64,000 nucleotides of DNA. It comes from Oceanispirochaeta sp. M1 (lineage in GTDB: Bacteria; Spirochaetota; Spirochaetia; DSM-2461). The DNA lies in the NCBI RefSeq assembly GCF_003346715.1, contig NZ_QQPQ01000015.1, forward strand, positions 62,001 to 126,000, in the 5' to 3' direction. The translations under genes were made by a program, and so were the position numbers. The stretch's first letter is position 1, and the number at the start of each line of letters is the position of its first letter. Shown here piece by piece: positions 15,936-24,446 of this stretch. The notes under the pieces are model-generated. The model had not been told where the DNA came from and did no database searches. It worked only from the letters and a program-made list of their open reading frames with translations.

Positions 15936-18098
15936 TCAACCAACCTCGCCGTCTACAACTTTTTCAGCCTTTACGGGCTGAGCCTTGATGCAGAGAGCAG
16001 TTTCACCGACCTGAACCGCATGGTCCTTAACGGTGATGGGAACTTCAAAGAATCGGTCAATCTTGATCTTCTTACCGGGAACTTCAAGAGATTCTGAATC
16101 TCCTTCAAGTAGAACACGATCACCGGGCTGTCCAGTTGTGGGGAAGAGAACTTCCATATGCTCTTTGTTCTCGGCTGCCAGAAGCATTCCGTTGGACTTG
16201 ATTCCACGGAGTTTGGCTGGCTTGAGGTTGAAGGCAAGGATAATGTTCTTTCCTTCCAGATCTTCGATTGTGTAATGCCCTACAAGACCGGAACAGATGG
16301 TTCTGTTCTCCTCTTCTCCGGCATCCAGGGTAATAACGTATAGTTTCTCAGCATCGGGATGCTGTTCAGCTTTAACAATCCTGGCAACTCTCAGGTCAAT
16401 TGTGCTTCTGAAGTCTGCTTCGGGGCCTGCCTGCTCTTCAGCGGCGGCTCTGTCGGCCTGTGACCCGGCAAAGCGGACCTTCTGCTCTTCAATAAAATCA
16501 TCTTCCAGTTTCTTGAACAGGATCTCGGGTGTTCCGATGGTTCCGATTCCTTTTATCTCACAGAGGTGTTCCCACTGCAGATCGCTGAGTCCAAGCTGGG
16601 AAGCGATTCGGTCGGAGGTTTCTGGTAGATAGGGGTGAACCAGAATAGCCAGGTCACGAACAAGATAGAGGAGGTTCATCAGCAGGCTTGCAGCTGCCTC
16701 GGGATCATCGTTTCTGGTTCTCCAGGGTTCTCCTTCCTGGAAGGATTTGTTACCGAGGCTTGAGAGCTGAAGGATCTCTTTGAAAGTATCACGCAGTTCG
16801 GCACGGTTGAGTTTTTCTGTAATAACAGCTTCTCTTTCTTTAACTTCTTTCCAGAAGGCTTCATCAATCTTTCCTTCGGGGATTTTGCCGTCGAAGAAGC
16901 GATTTGTGAAAGTCAGAGTTCTGTTGACCAGGTTACCAAGGTTACCTATAAGCTCGGAGTTAACCTTTTCCTGGAAGTCCTTCCATGTAAACTGGGTATC
17001 AGATTTTTCGGGTCTGTTGTAGAAGATATAGAATCTCCAGACATCGGCGGGAATGCCGGTTTCCTGACAGTCTGTACCGAAGACTCCGATTCCCTTGCTC
17101 TTTGAGAACTTGGTGTTTTCGTAATTCAGATATTCACTGGAAGACATGTGGTGAAGCATGGTCCAGTTTTCCCCGGAGCCAAGAAGGGTTGAGGGGAAGA
17201 TGACAGTATGGAAGGGAATATTGTCCTTTCCGATAAACTGAAAGAGTTTTACATTTTCGGGGTTCTGCCACCAATCTTTCCAGTCGGGAGTGTGACAGGC
17301 GGAGATGGAGATGTAACCGATGGGTGCATCAAACCATACATAGAATACCTTGTCTTCAAAACCCTCTTTTGGAACAGGAATTCCCCATTTAAGGTCACGG
17401 GTGATGGCTCTTTCTTTCAGACCGTCACGTATCCAGCTTTTGGTCATCTGAACGGCGTTTTTTGCCCAGAACCCGTCCACTGAGGCCTCTTCCATCCAGG
17501 CTTCCAGCTTGGGGAGAACCTTGGGCAGATCGATGTAGAGATGGTCTGTGCTTCTAAGCTCGGGGGTAGCACCGCAGGTTCCACAACGGGGTTCAATCAG
17601 TTCTGTAGGTTCCAGAAGTTTTCCACAGTCTTCACACTGATCTCCTCTGGCATTTATGGATTCACAATGGGGACAGACACCGTGTACATAACGGTCTGCA
17701 AGGAATCTGTCACAGCTATTGCAAAAGAGCTGTTCAATTGTTTTTTCGTTGATCAGACCGGCATCATCAACCTTCTTAAAGAGCCCCTGAACAATCTCAG
17801 TCTGCTGGGGAGTGGATGTTCTTCCAAAGTAGTCAAACTCAATGTTAAACCAGTCGTAGATATCGCTGTGAACCTTGTGAAAGCGGTCACAGAGTTCTCT
17901 TGGAGTAACCCCCTCTTCCAGTGCTTTAGTCTCTGTGGCAGTACCGTATTCGTCGGTACCGCATACATAGAGTGTTTCATAGCCGTACTGACGGCAGAAA
18001 CGGGCAAAAACATCGGCAGAAAGAACCTGTATGAGATTTCCCAGATGGGGAATGTTATTAACGTAGGGAAGTGCTGAAGTAATGAGTCTTCTTTTCAC
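15936..18098 (-). CDS. metG: Methionyl-tRNA synthetase with C-terminal tRNA-binding domain
   Basis: Class-I synthetase charging tRNA-Met. The 720-residue protein shows the HIGH-region variant PHLGN (ALPYVNNIPHLGNLIQVL) and the KMSKS-region variant KFSKSKG. The four-cysteine-pair zinc domain is present (CNSCDRF, CPHCES, CEDCGK, CGTCGA), as is a C-terminal EMAPII/Trbp111-like OB domain (VARIVKAEQHPDAEKLYV) that dimerises and binds tRNA. The start is taken as GTG at 18098, where GAGG lies 9 nt upstream; an in-frame ATG 66 bp further up would add a tail not expected in MetG. Fic is divergent upstream, and the FemX-like gene follows after 3 bp. Confidence 0.96.
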   Translation of the reverse strand: MKRRLITSALPYVNNIPHLGNLIQVLSADVFARFCRQYGYETLYVCGTDEYGTATETKALEEGVTPRELCDRFHKVHSDIYDWFNIEFDYFGRTSTPQQTEIVQGLFKKVDDAGLINEKTIEQLFCNSCDRFLADRYVHGVCPHCESINARGDQCEDCGKLLEPTELIEPRCGTCGATPELRSTDHLYIDLPKVLPKLEAWMEEASVDGFWAKNAVQMTKSWIRDGLKERAITRDLKWGIPVPKEGFEDKVFYVWFDAPIGYISISACHTPDWKDWWQNPENVKLFQFIGKDNIPFHTVIFPSTLLGSGENWTMLHHMSSSEYLNYENTKFSKSKGIGVFGTDCQETGIPADVWRFYIFYNRPEKSDTQFTWKDFQEKVNSELIGNLGNLVNRTLTFTNRFFDGKIPEGKIDEAFWKEVKEREAVITEKLNRAELRDTFKEILQLSSLGNKSFQEGEPWRTRNDDPEAAASLLMNLLYLVRDLAILVHPYLPETSDRIASQLGLSDLQWEHLCEIKGIGTIGTPEILFKKLEDDFIEEQKVRFAGSQADRAAAEEQAGPEADFRSTIDLRVARIVKAEQHPDAEKLYVITLDAGEEENRTICSGLVGHYTIEDLEGKNIILAFNLKPAKLRGIKSNGMLLAAENKEHMEVLFPTTGQPGDRVLLEGDSESLEVPGKKIKIDRFFEVPITVKDHAVQVGETALCIKAQPVKAEKVVDGEVG

Positions 18099-18268
18099 GG
18101 TGCAAACCTCGCATGCATATATATTTATTCGGAAGTTCAGAATCGACTTACGATGAACTTTCATTCAATCGGATTATGATACGGATGGAGCAGGGAATTG
18201 TCAATGCTGTCATTTAATTGGCGTCTGCACTATTATTTATGGAATGAAGACCTTCGGAGTGAAAAATC

Positions 18269-19027
18269 ATGTCTGAAAACTTCAAAGCTCCTCCCCTCAC
18301 AGACACATTGCTGGAACTTGAAATCGAGATAAATCAATCCATTCAGATACTGAATGACAAACAGCAGTACCACGGTGATCATTTTCTCAAAATTAAAGAT
18401 AAAATAGAGATAATGCAGGCCTCACTGGAGATTGAAGGGAGCAGTCTGACTGTGCAGCAGATAAAATCTATACTTGCGGGGGATGACGTAGAGGCTCCTG
18501 AAAATGAAGTAAGGGAGATTATCAATACGGTCATGGCCTATGAGGGAATGGATAGATGGTCGCCCTACAGCCAAAAGAATCTTCTGGAAGCCCATTGGAT
18601 TCTTATGAATAATCTGCTGAACAGGCCCGGCTGTTTCAGAAGCAGTGCCTCTGGAATATCCCGGAATGGTCAGATACTGCATGTTGCACCTCCTGCGGGG
18701 ATGGTACCCTTCCTTATAAAGGAACTTTTTGAATTTCTGAAAAATCTGGAATATTCGGAACTGATCAAGAGCTGCATTTTCCACTATGAGTTTGAATATA
18801 TTCACCCCTTTTCTGACGGAAACGGGCGTCTGGGCAGGCTATGGCAGACCCTTTTTTTAAGCAGATGGAATGATCTGTTTCTTGAGGTCCATATTGAGAG
18901 CGCCATCAGGGACAGGCAGAAGGAGTACTATGAGGCCTTCAACCGCTGCGGCAGGGAGATCCATTCGGGAGTTTTTGTTGAGTTTATGCTGGAACGGATA
19001 TTGGAGACATTACTCTCTTATATTTAA
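18269..19027 (+). CDS. Fic-domain protein with N-terminal inhibitory helix
   Basis: Fic enzymes usually transfer AMP from ATP to a hydroxyl of a target protein. The 252-residue protein carries the full catalytic loop HPFSDGNGRLGR (residues 179-190), with His179 and the anion-binding GNGR. The flap residues around HVAPP lie at 138-142. An inhibitory motif of the (S/T)xxxE(G/N) type is present at Ser52-Glu56-Gly57, N-terminal to the Fic domain. This marks a class-II, self-inhibited Fic protein, so no separate antitoxin gene is needed, and none is seen. It is divergent from metG. CGGAGTG lies 8 nt before ATG 18269. Target protein unknown. Confidence 0.9.
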   Translation: MSENFKAPPLTDTLLELEIEINQSIQILNDKQQYHGDHFLKIKDKIEIMQASLEIEGSSLTVQQIKSILAGDDVEAPENEVREIINTVMAYEGMDRWSPYSQKNLLEAHWILMNNLLNRPGCFRSSASGISRNGQILHVAPPAGMVPFLIKELFEFLKNLEYSELIKSCIFHYEFEYIHPFSDGNGRLGRLWQTLFLSRWNDLFLEVHIESAIRDRQKEYYEAFNRCGREIHSGVFVEFMLERILETLLSYI

Positions 19028-19237
19028 ACGTAAACCCGGCGGCGTTGATGCGCCTGAAAGTTCAGCATGGGAAAACGATTATCCTTGACCTGAAGGGTCG
19101 GGTTATTTAAGTTTAAGGGGATGAGATTCGGTAATTATGTTGTCGGGGCTCTAATCAAATGAATCAAGGCCCTTCGGCCCTGAATAAAAAAAACACTGGA
19201 GCGGTAGTACCGTTCTGGAAGAAAAAGGAGATGAGCC

Positions 19238-20230
19238 ATGCCTGAAAGAGATGTCTCTCCGGAAAAAGGAAAGATCAATCTGCCTATGAAACCCAAGTTC
19301 ATCTGGATCATATTGATTGTTGTTATTGCTGCATTCAGTATTATGAGTGGTGTTTATGTTGTAGACCAGACAGAAGAGGCCGTTGTGCTGACACTGGGTA
19401 AATACAACCGCACCACAGGTCCAGGTTTGCAGTACAAGATTCCCCTGGGAATTGAGCGTGTCTATAAAGTACCTACGAAAGTAATACAGACAATGCAGTT
19501 CGGTTTCAGAACAGACAGCGCCGGTATCACGACTATTTATTCACAGAAAGACTACTCCAACGAGTCTGTTATGCTCACCGGAGACCTTAACATCGTCGAT
19601 GTATCCTGGATTATCCAGTATAGAATCACCGATCCAAAAGCCTGGTTATTCAATGTAAACAACAGGGAAAAAACTATCCGTGATGTATCCCAGTCTGCAA
19701 TCAACCAGCTGGTTGGTGACAGAGCTATTCTGAATGTTATCGGTTCTGAGCGAACTAACATTGAGGATGCTGGAATACAGATGATTCAGCGGATCATTGA
19801 ATCCTATGGTATGGGAATACAGGTAACTACCGTTAAACTTCAAAATATCGTTCCTCCCGAGGGGGAAGTTCAGGATGCCTTTGAAGACGTCAACAAGGCC
19901 ATTCAGGATATGAATCGTTTTATCAACGAAGGTAAAGAAGCATATAACAAGGAAATTCCCAAAGCCACAGGTCAGGCTCAACAGCTTATCCAGATTGCAG
20001 AAGGTTACGCTACTGAACGTGTAAATGAAGCAACCGGTGATACAGCCCGTTTTGTCGCTGTTCTTCAAGAATATAGAAAATATCCTGCCGTCACCCGTGA
20101 CCGTCTCTATTACGAAATGATAGAAAAAGTCTTTATCCAGGGTAGTAACGCGGATATTGTTGATAAAAATCTTAAAAACTTTGTCCCCTTCAAATCAGTG
20201 GGCGGACAGACAACAGGAGGTGCACAGTGA
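19238..20230 (+). CDS. hflK: HflK, SPFH-family modulator of FtsH
   Basis: Membrane-anchored stomatin/prohibitin-family protein of 330 residues. HflK and HflC form a large cage around the FtsH protease and tune its activity on membrane proteins. One N-terminal transmembrane helix is visible (FIWIILIVVIAAFSIMSGVY, about residues 23-42). The SPFH domain follows (VVDQTEEAVVLTLGKY, GLQYKIPLGIERV), then a coiled-coil region (PPEGEVQDAFEDVNKAIQDM). It starts at ATG 19238 after AAGGAG and overlaps hflC by 4 bp. ftsH itself is about 6 kb away on the opposite strand. Confidence 0.94.
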   Translation: MPERDVSPEKGKINLPMKPKFIWIILIVVIAAFSIMSGVYVVDQTEEAVVLTLGKYNRTTGPGLQYKIPLGIERVYKVPTKVIQTMQFGFRTDSAGITTIYSQKDYSNESVMLTGDLNIVDVSWIIQYRITDPKAWLFNVNNREKTIRDVSQSAINQLVGDRAILNVIGSERTNIEDAGIQMIQRIIESYGMGIQVTTVKLQNIVPPEGEVQDAFEDVNKAIQDMNRFINEGKEAYNKEIPKATGQAQQLIQIAEGYATERVNEATGDTARFVAVLQEYRKYPAVTRDRLYYEMIEKVFIQGSNADIVDKNLKNFVPFKSVGGQTTGGAQ

Positions 20231-21210
20231 ATAAATCAATAAAGATCCTTATCACACTTCTTGTCCTGGTTATTCTGATTGCGTTTCTCGGACCCTTTTA
20301 TATCGTTCCTGAAGGGGAACAGGCTCTTGTTACCCGTTTTGGTAAGATCGTTAAGGTTGAGACTGATGCCGGTATGAAGATCAGGGTTCCCTTTGTGGAC
20401 AATGTATCCCGCTATTCCAATAGGATTTTAAGCTGGGACGGAGATCCTCAGAGACTCCCTACTTCTGAAAACCAGTTTATCTGGGTAGATACAACAGCAC
20501 GCTGGAAAATCAGTGATCCTGCTAAATTCTACGAATCCGTAACTTCCATGAATCAGGCTTATGCCAGACTTGATGATGTTATCGACTCTGCCGTACGTAC
20601 CATTATTGCCCAGAATCCTCTGGCAGAATCTGTACGTAGTTCAGACCAGATCATCAATTCTTCTGCAGCCAGTCAGGAAGCACAGCTGATTACTGACGAA
20701 GAGGGAAGCGGACCAAATTTCTCCATAACTACGGGAACAAACTTCCCCCGTATCAAGATGGGCCGTGAAGAGATTTCCAATCGGGTTCTGGCCAGGGCCA
20801 AGATTACAGTTCCTCAGTATGGAATTGAACTGATCGATATTGTTGTCCGTCAGATCCGTTACTCCGATGACCTGACTCTGTCGGTTTATGCAAGAATGAT
20901 TACAGAGCGTAATCAGATTGCCCAGGCTTACCGTTCCTACGGTGAAGGTCAGAAGGCCGAATGGATGGGTAAACTTGAAAGAGAGCAGAAATCTATTATT
21001 TCCGGAGCCTATGCCAAGTCTGAAGAGATCAAGGGACGCGCCGATGCCGAGTCTACCAGAATCTACGGTGATGCATTCGGACAGGATGTGGATTTCTACA
21101 ACTTCTGGAAGTCTATGGAATCTTATCAGAATACCCTGCCCTCTCTGAGCAAAACATTGACAACAGATTTGGATTATTTCCGCTATCTGTATAATTCTTC
21201 AGGCCGTTAG
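20227..21210 (+). CDS. hflC: HflC, SPFH-family modulator of FtsH
   Basis: Partner of HflK, 327 residues, with a single N-terminal helix (IKILITLLVLVILIAFLGPF) followed by the SPFH domain (VPEGEQALVTRFGKIVKV) and a long helical tail containing YAKSEEIKGRADAESTRIYGDA (read from about residue 262). The start is GTG at 20227, overlapping the hflK stop, and is preceded by GGAGG 6 nt upstream. A strong terminator follows at 21265. The central segment LIDIVVRQIRYSDDLTLSVYARM distinguishes it as HflC. Confidence 0.94.
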   Translation: MNKSIKILITLLVLVILIAFLGPFYIVPEGEQALVTRFGKIVKVETDAGMKIRVPFVDNVSRYSNRILSWDGDPQRLPTSENQFIWVDTTARWKISDPAKFYESVTSMNQAYARLDDVIDSAVRTIIAQNPLAESVRSSDQIINSSAASQEAQLITDEEGSGPNFSITTGTNFPRIKMGREEISNRVLARAKITVPQYGIELIDIVVRQIRYSDDLTLSVYARMITERNQIAQAYRSYGEGQKAEWMGKLEREQKSIISGAYAKSEEIKGRADAESTRIYGDAFGQDVDFYNFWKSMESYQNTLPSLSKTLTTDLDYFRYLYNSSGR

Positions 21211-21264
21211 GCTGAAGATAGATTCCCCGGGACTTCTCATTGAAGTTTAGTAGGGAATGACTTT

Positions 21265-21293
21265 AAAACCGGGGTTAAAGCCCCGGTTTTTTT
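21265..21293 (+). terminator. Rho-independent terminator of hflKC
   Basis: Perfect 10-bp stem AAAACCGGGG / CCCCGGTTTT with a TTAAAG loop, running into seven T. It is 54 bp after the hflC stop. Confidence 0.9.
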
Positions 21294-21380
21294 ATTTGCA
21301 AAATATAAGGCCGCATGAATTGTTATTTTTTAACTACAAGGACAATAGCACTGCATACAGGACTGTGGATGCAGCCGAAA

Positions 21381-21652
21381 GTGATATTGTATGTGATATC
21401 ACATTTCCGGTACTGCGGATGCTGCTGAAAGTGATATCGTATGTGATATCACATTTCCGGTACTGCGGATGCTGCTGAAAGTGATATCGTATGTGATATC
21501 ACATTTCCGGTACTGCGGATGCTGCTTAAAGTGATATCGTATGTGATATCACATTTCCGGTACTGCGGATGCTGCTGAAAGTGATATCGTATGTGATATC
21601 ACATTTCCGGTACTGCGGATGCTGCTGAAAGTGATATCGTATGTGATATCAC
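21381..21652. repeat. Tandem array of a 50-bp palindromic repeat (five units plus a partial sixth)
   Basis: Units begin at 21381, 21431, 21481, 21531 and 21581; a truncated sixth copy covers 21631-21652. Each unit opens with an inverted repeat GTGATATC / GATATCAC around a 6-nt spacer GTATGT. The remaining 28 bp include CCG/CGG and TTTC/GAAA pairs that could form a second stem. Units are nearly identical: the first has GTATTG... for TATCG and one has a C-to-T-type change in GCTGCTTAAA. The array lies between the hflC and gltS terminators, so it is outside both transcription units. The same unit occurs again near 59751-59820, which makes it a dispersed element of the genome. It is REP/BIME-like in form; its origin and function are unknown. 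Confidence 0.95.
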
Positions 21653-21704
21653 TTTTAGAGCCTTATTGGCTCTTGGATGGCTGCGGGAGGAACTTTACAT
21701 AAAA

Positions 21705-21736
21705 AAACCGGAACTGCCTGGTGGGCAACTCCGGTC
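21705..21736 (-). terminator. Terminator of the GltS-type symporter gene
   Basis: On the minus strand the arms ACCGGAGTTGCC and GGCAGTTCCGGT pair across a short loop and run into seven T. It lies about 70 nt beyond the gltS stop. Confidence 0.8.
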
Positions 21737-21803
21737 AATCTTTATTCACATTATTTCTATTCTAACCATTCTATTCAGACTGACTTGATTAAATTTACAG
21801 TAA

Positions 21804-23243
21804 TTATTTATTTTTCACCTTGAGGTGTTTCTGGTGAAGCCAGAGGTCTGCTGGTCTGTTGAAGCGGTTTTTGCCTGACAGGAAAAGATAGAGGACAAAA
21901 CAAAACAGTACATAGAAGGCGTATATACCTAAAACTATATATGTCTGAACCAGAGAGCCTTTCAAGGCACCGTAGGCTGGCATATTGGCCGTAATGATAA
22001 TGGGTATAACCATCAGGAAAACCATTCCTGAGGCATACATGTAGTCCTGTGAGGCGGGTGTTTCAAACTCGGGGTCGATAATTCTTAGCAATGCCAGGCC
22101 AGTGGGTAGTGTTCCTGTAACACATCCATAGATTAAAATGGCTCGATAGAAGCTATGATCTTCAAATATCCGGCTGGAGAGCCAGATATGGGTTACGATC
22201 GTGATAAAACCGGAAACTCCGGCAATTATGAGAATTGGAATCCAGTAATCACGGAGTACGGCTACAGAGATGGCTCCCACAGATGCGGCAACCATAAAGT
22301 CTACCGAAAAACCGGCAATACGGGTCATTCTCTTATCATCAATGACATATTCCATATTAAAAACCTGGATAAAGTGTTTTACGATCATTGCCGTAACGGC
22401 TGAAAAGATAAACATAATACCCCAGAGATTAACTGCCAGCTCTGCTCCAAGTGGTCCGGCAAAGGCTAGAAGCCAATTCAGAAGTCTGAGGAGAAGATAA
22501 CTTAACAGGTATGTTCCGAGGATAATAGCAGCATTGAATGAGAGGGGATCTATGGCTTCTGATGAGGTCTTATTCTCAACAGTATCATCGGGAGCATCCT
22601 CCCCTCTTTTGATAACACCGGCCCGTACAGTTGCCTTTTCAAGTCCGGAAATATGATCAGGATAGATCCACTTCTTGCGAAGACCGAAATTGATCAGGAA
22701 TATCCCGCCGAAACAGGCAAGAAGAAAGCCCAGAGCTCCGAAGGTTAATCCAACAGAAGCAAGTCCTTCAAATCCCATATCCTCCCAACCGCTGCCGATG
22801 GCAAAGGCCTGACCGGGTCCAAGAGAAAATCCTAAAGTAGCGAACAGGCCGAACCCCGGAAAGAGTGAGGGGAAAATTGTATGTATCATAATAAGGGTCA
22901 AGATGGTACCGACAAAGCACTGTAGACCGTACTGAGCCACAAGTGATGTTGCCATTGATAAAACGGCTTTTTTATCAGATTTCACCTTTTTACCAATCCT
23001 GAGGATCATTGAAATAAATGAAATATTCAAAAAATGAAAAACCATATTTTCAAGAGACACTGTTGTCCAGCCCCAGAGCGGGCCGATCCAGTTATAGAAA
23101 ATAAGCAGGATAAAACCTGCAGTCAGAGAATTGGGAATCAAATATTTCTGAAAAAAACTGACCTTGGAACGTATTAATGTTCCCAGCAGCAGAGCAATTG
23201 AAATAATTCCGAGATCAATTAGAAAAGTCCAATGAAAGTTCAA
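21804..23243 (-). CDS. gltS: Sodium/glutamate symporter (GltS/ESS family)
   Basis: Polytopic transporter of 479 residues predicted to import glutamate with Na+. Family signatures are YLIPNSLTAGFILLI near residue 37, the pore-loop region LGPGQAFAIGSGWEDMGF, and a matching second half ending in the loop ATNM-like ITANMPAYGALKG. About eleven hydrophobic helices are visible, with a charged cytosolic loop at about residues 200-225. The start is TTG at 23243: GGAGG is 7 nt upstream and no better ATG exists. Substrate is inferred from the family; some members carry other anions. Confidence 0.85.
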   Translation of the reverse strand: MNFHWTFLIDLGIISIALLLGTLIRSKVSFFQKYLIPNSLTAGFILLIFYNWIGPLWGWTTVSLENMVFHFLNISFISMILRIGKKVKSDKKAVLSMATSLVAQYGLQCFVGTILTLIMIHTIFPSLFPGFGLFATLGFSLGPGQAFAIGSGWEDMGFEGLASVGLTFGALGFLLACFGGIFLINFGLRKKWIYPDHISGLEKATVRAGVIKRGEDAPDDTVENKTSSEAIDPLSFNAAIILGTYLLSYLLLRLLNWLLAFAGPLGAELAVNLWGIMFIFSAVTAMIVKHFIQVFNMEYVIDDKRMTRIAGFSVDFMVAASVGAISVAVLRDYWIPILIIAGVSGFITIVTHIWLSSRIFEDHSFYRAILIYGCVTGTLPTGLALLRIIDPEFETPASQDYMYASGMVFLMVIPIIITANMPAYGALKGSLVQTYIVLGIYAFYVLFCFVLYLFLSGKNRFNRPADLWLHQKHLKVKNK

Positions 23244-23281
23244 TGAGTGCCTCCAGCGGCAAAGGAGAACCGCTTAATATC

Positions 23282-23311
23282 AATTTACTACAATATAGGT
23301 TTTTTTGTCAA
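23282..23311 (-). promoter_or_regulatory. Promoter of the GltS-type symporter gene
   Basis: On the minus strand a perfect -35 TTGACA (plus-strand 23306-23311) is followed after 18 bp by TAAATT (23282-23287). It lies about 40 bp before the TTG start. Confidence 0.6.
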
Positions 23312-23368
23312 AATAATAGCATTGTCCTGATAAAATCAGCTTTGAGCTAATACAGCTGACAGGGATGA

Positions 23369-23377
23369 TGATATAAT
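23369..23377 (+). promoter_or_regulatory. Extended -10 promoter of the receiver/CheC/cyclase operon
   Basis: TGATATAAT, a full extended -10 element with a perfect TATAAT at 23372-23377, 80 bp before the receiver gene. The -35 region is poor, as expected for an extended -10 promoter. Confidence 0.55.
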
Positions 23378-23457
23378 CACAATGAGCTGCAGATTTTGAA
23401 TTCAGGCAGCTGATCACTTAATATTAAATAAAAAGAAAAGATAAGGCCGGAGGAATT

Positions 23458-23835
23458 ATGTCCCTTTCCAATAAAAAAAGAATACTGATTGTTGACGATA
23501 CAAAGCTTGGAAGACTCAGTGTCAGAAAGATCCTGAATGAACTCGGGATTGAACAGATAGAAGAATGTTCCAATGGTGAAGAAACCCTTGAACTATTAAA
23601 AGAAAAAGATTTTGATCTGGTATTGATGGACATTTTGATGCCCGGAATCGGGGGGATAGAAACACTTAAACAGATAAAAGAATCAGGATATAAATCAAAG
23701 GTTTTAATGGTCTCTGCAGATATCCAGGATGCGACCAAAAAGAGATGTGAAGATTCTGGTGCAGCAGGCTTTATTAATAAACCTGTAAATGAAAAAAAAT
23801 TAAAGCCGGTTCTTGAAGAGTTGAGTATTCTATGA
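23458..23835 (+). CDS. Single-domain response regulator (CheY-like)
   Basis: Stand-alone receiver of 125 residues. The acidic pair Asp13-Asp14 (LIVDDTK), the phospho-acceptor Asp58 (VLMDILMPG), Ser in VMVSAD and Lys in INKPV are all present, so phosphorylation is expected. There is no output domain. ATG 23458 has GGAGG 6 nt upstream. It overlaps the CheC-like gene by 4 bp, which in turn overlaps a diguanylate cyclase. The layout suggests that phosphorylated receiver is cleared by the CheC-like phosphatase and that the CheA-like kinase on the other strand is the phosphate donor; this wiring is inferred. Confidence 0.93.
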   Translation: MSLSNKKRILIVDDTKLGRLSVRKILNELGIEQIEECSNGEETLELLKEKDFDLVLMDILMPGIGGIETLKQIKESGYKSKVLMVSADIQDATKKRCEDSGAAGFINKPVNEKKLKPVLEELSIL

Positions 23836-24446
23836 GTTCAGAAAAAGTAGAAATGAAGGATGATCATCTTGATTTTCTAGTAGAGCTTCTGACCATAGGA
23901 GCAGGAAGAAGCTCCGAGATACTCAGTGAAATGCTTGATACCTATATCCAGCTCTCCATTCCGTCTATCAGGCAGATTGATGTTAAGGATTTAAGCAATA
24001 CAATTCCTGAATATCTGAATCAGGAAGTTTCAGTCATAGACCTGATGTTCAAGGGTGATGTAAGTGGAGAAAGCAAGCTTATCTTTCCGGCCGAGAGTGC
24101 CAGGATACTTGGAAATCTACTCCTTGATGCTGATGAGGATGAAGATTTTGACAGTGCAAAAGTAGGTGTTCTCACAGAAGTAGGGAATATTGTTCTTAAC
24201 TCAATTATGGGAACAATATCAAATTACCTCAAGATTAACTTTGATTATCAGATTCCTGTTTATCAGCATAATTTCACACGAAACAGTCTTGATGACCTGA
24301 GGAAATCAACAGATACCCTCCTCCTTGCGGATACACGTTTCATTGCTGAAAAGTACAGTATTCAAGGTGATATTGCACTCCTGTTTACTATGAAATCAAT
24401 GGAAGATCTGACTAAGCTGATGGATAAATATCTGGAAGAACTATGA
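23832..24446 (+). CDS. CheC/CheX-type phosphatase-like chemotaxis protein
   Basis: 204-residue protein with the CheC/CheX fold signature EVGNIVLNSIMGTISN, where the E-x-x-N pair is the catalytic motif that strips phosphate from CheY-type receivers. The N-terminal half (LTIGAGRSSEILSEMLDTYIQL) resembles the first CheC repeat, but its E-x-x-N pair is not evident. One active site is therefore likely. It overlaps the receiver gene upstream and the cyclase downstream by 4 bp each, so the three should be made together. No CheR, CheB or MCP gene is nearby. Confidence 0.78.
   Translation: MSSEKVEMKDDHLDFLVELLTIGAGRSSEILSEMLDTYIQLSIPSIRQIDVKDLSNTIPEYLNQEVSVIDLMFKGDVSGESKLIFPAESARILGNLLLDADEDEDFDSAKVGVLTEVGNIVLNSIMGTISNYLKINFDYQIPVYQHNFTRNSLDDLRKSTDTLLLADTRFIAEKYSIQGDIALLFTMKSMEDLTKLMDKYLEEL

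Noticed and set aside
21257-21478. Open reading frame of 73 codons running into the repeats
   Set aside because: It overlaps the hflC terminator, has no ribosome site and repeats the array's sequence; it is a by-product of the repeat.
21381-21652. CRISPR array
   Set aside because: The period is 50 bp but there are no variable spacers; whole units are nearly identical. No cas genes are nearby. It is a simple tandem repeat.
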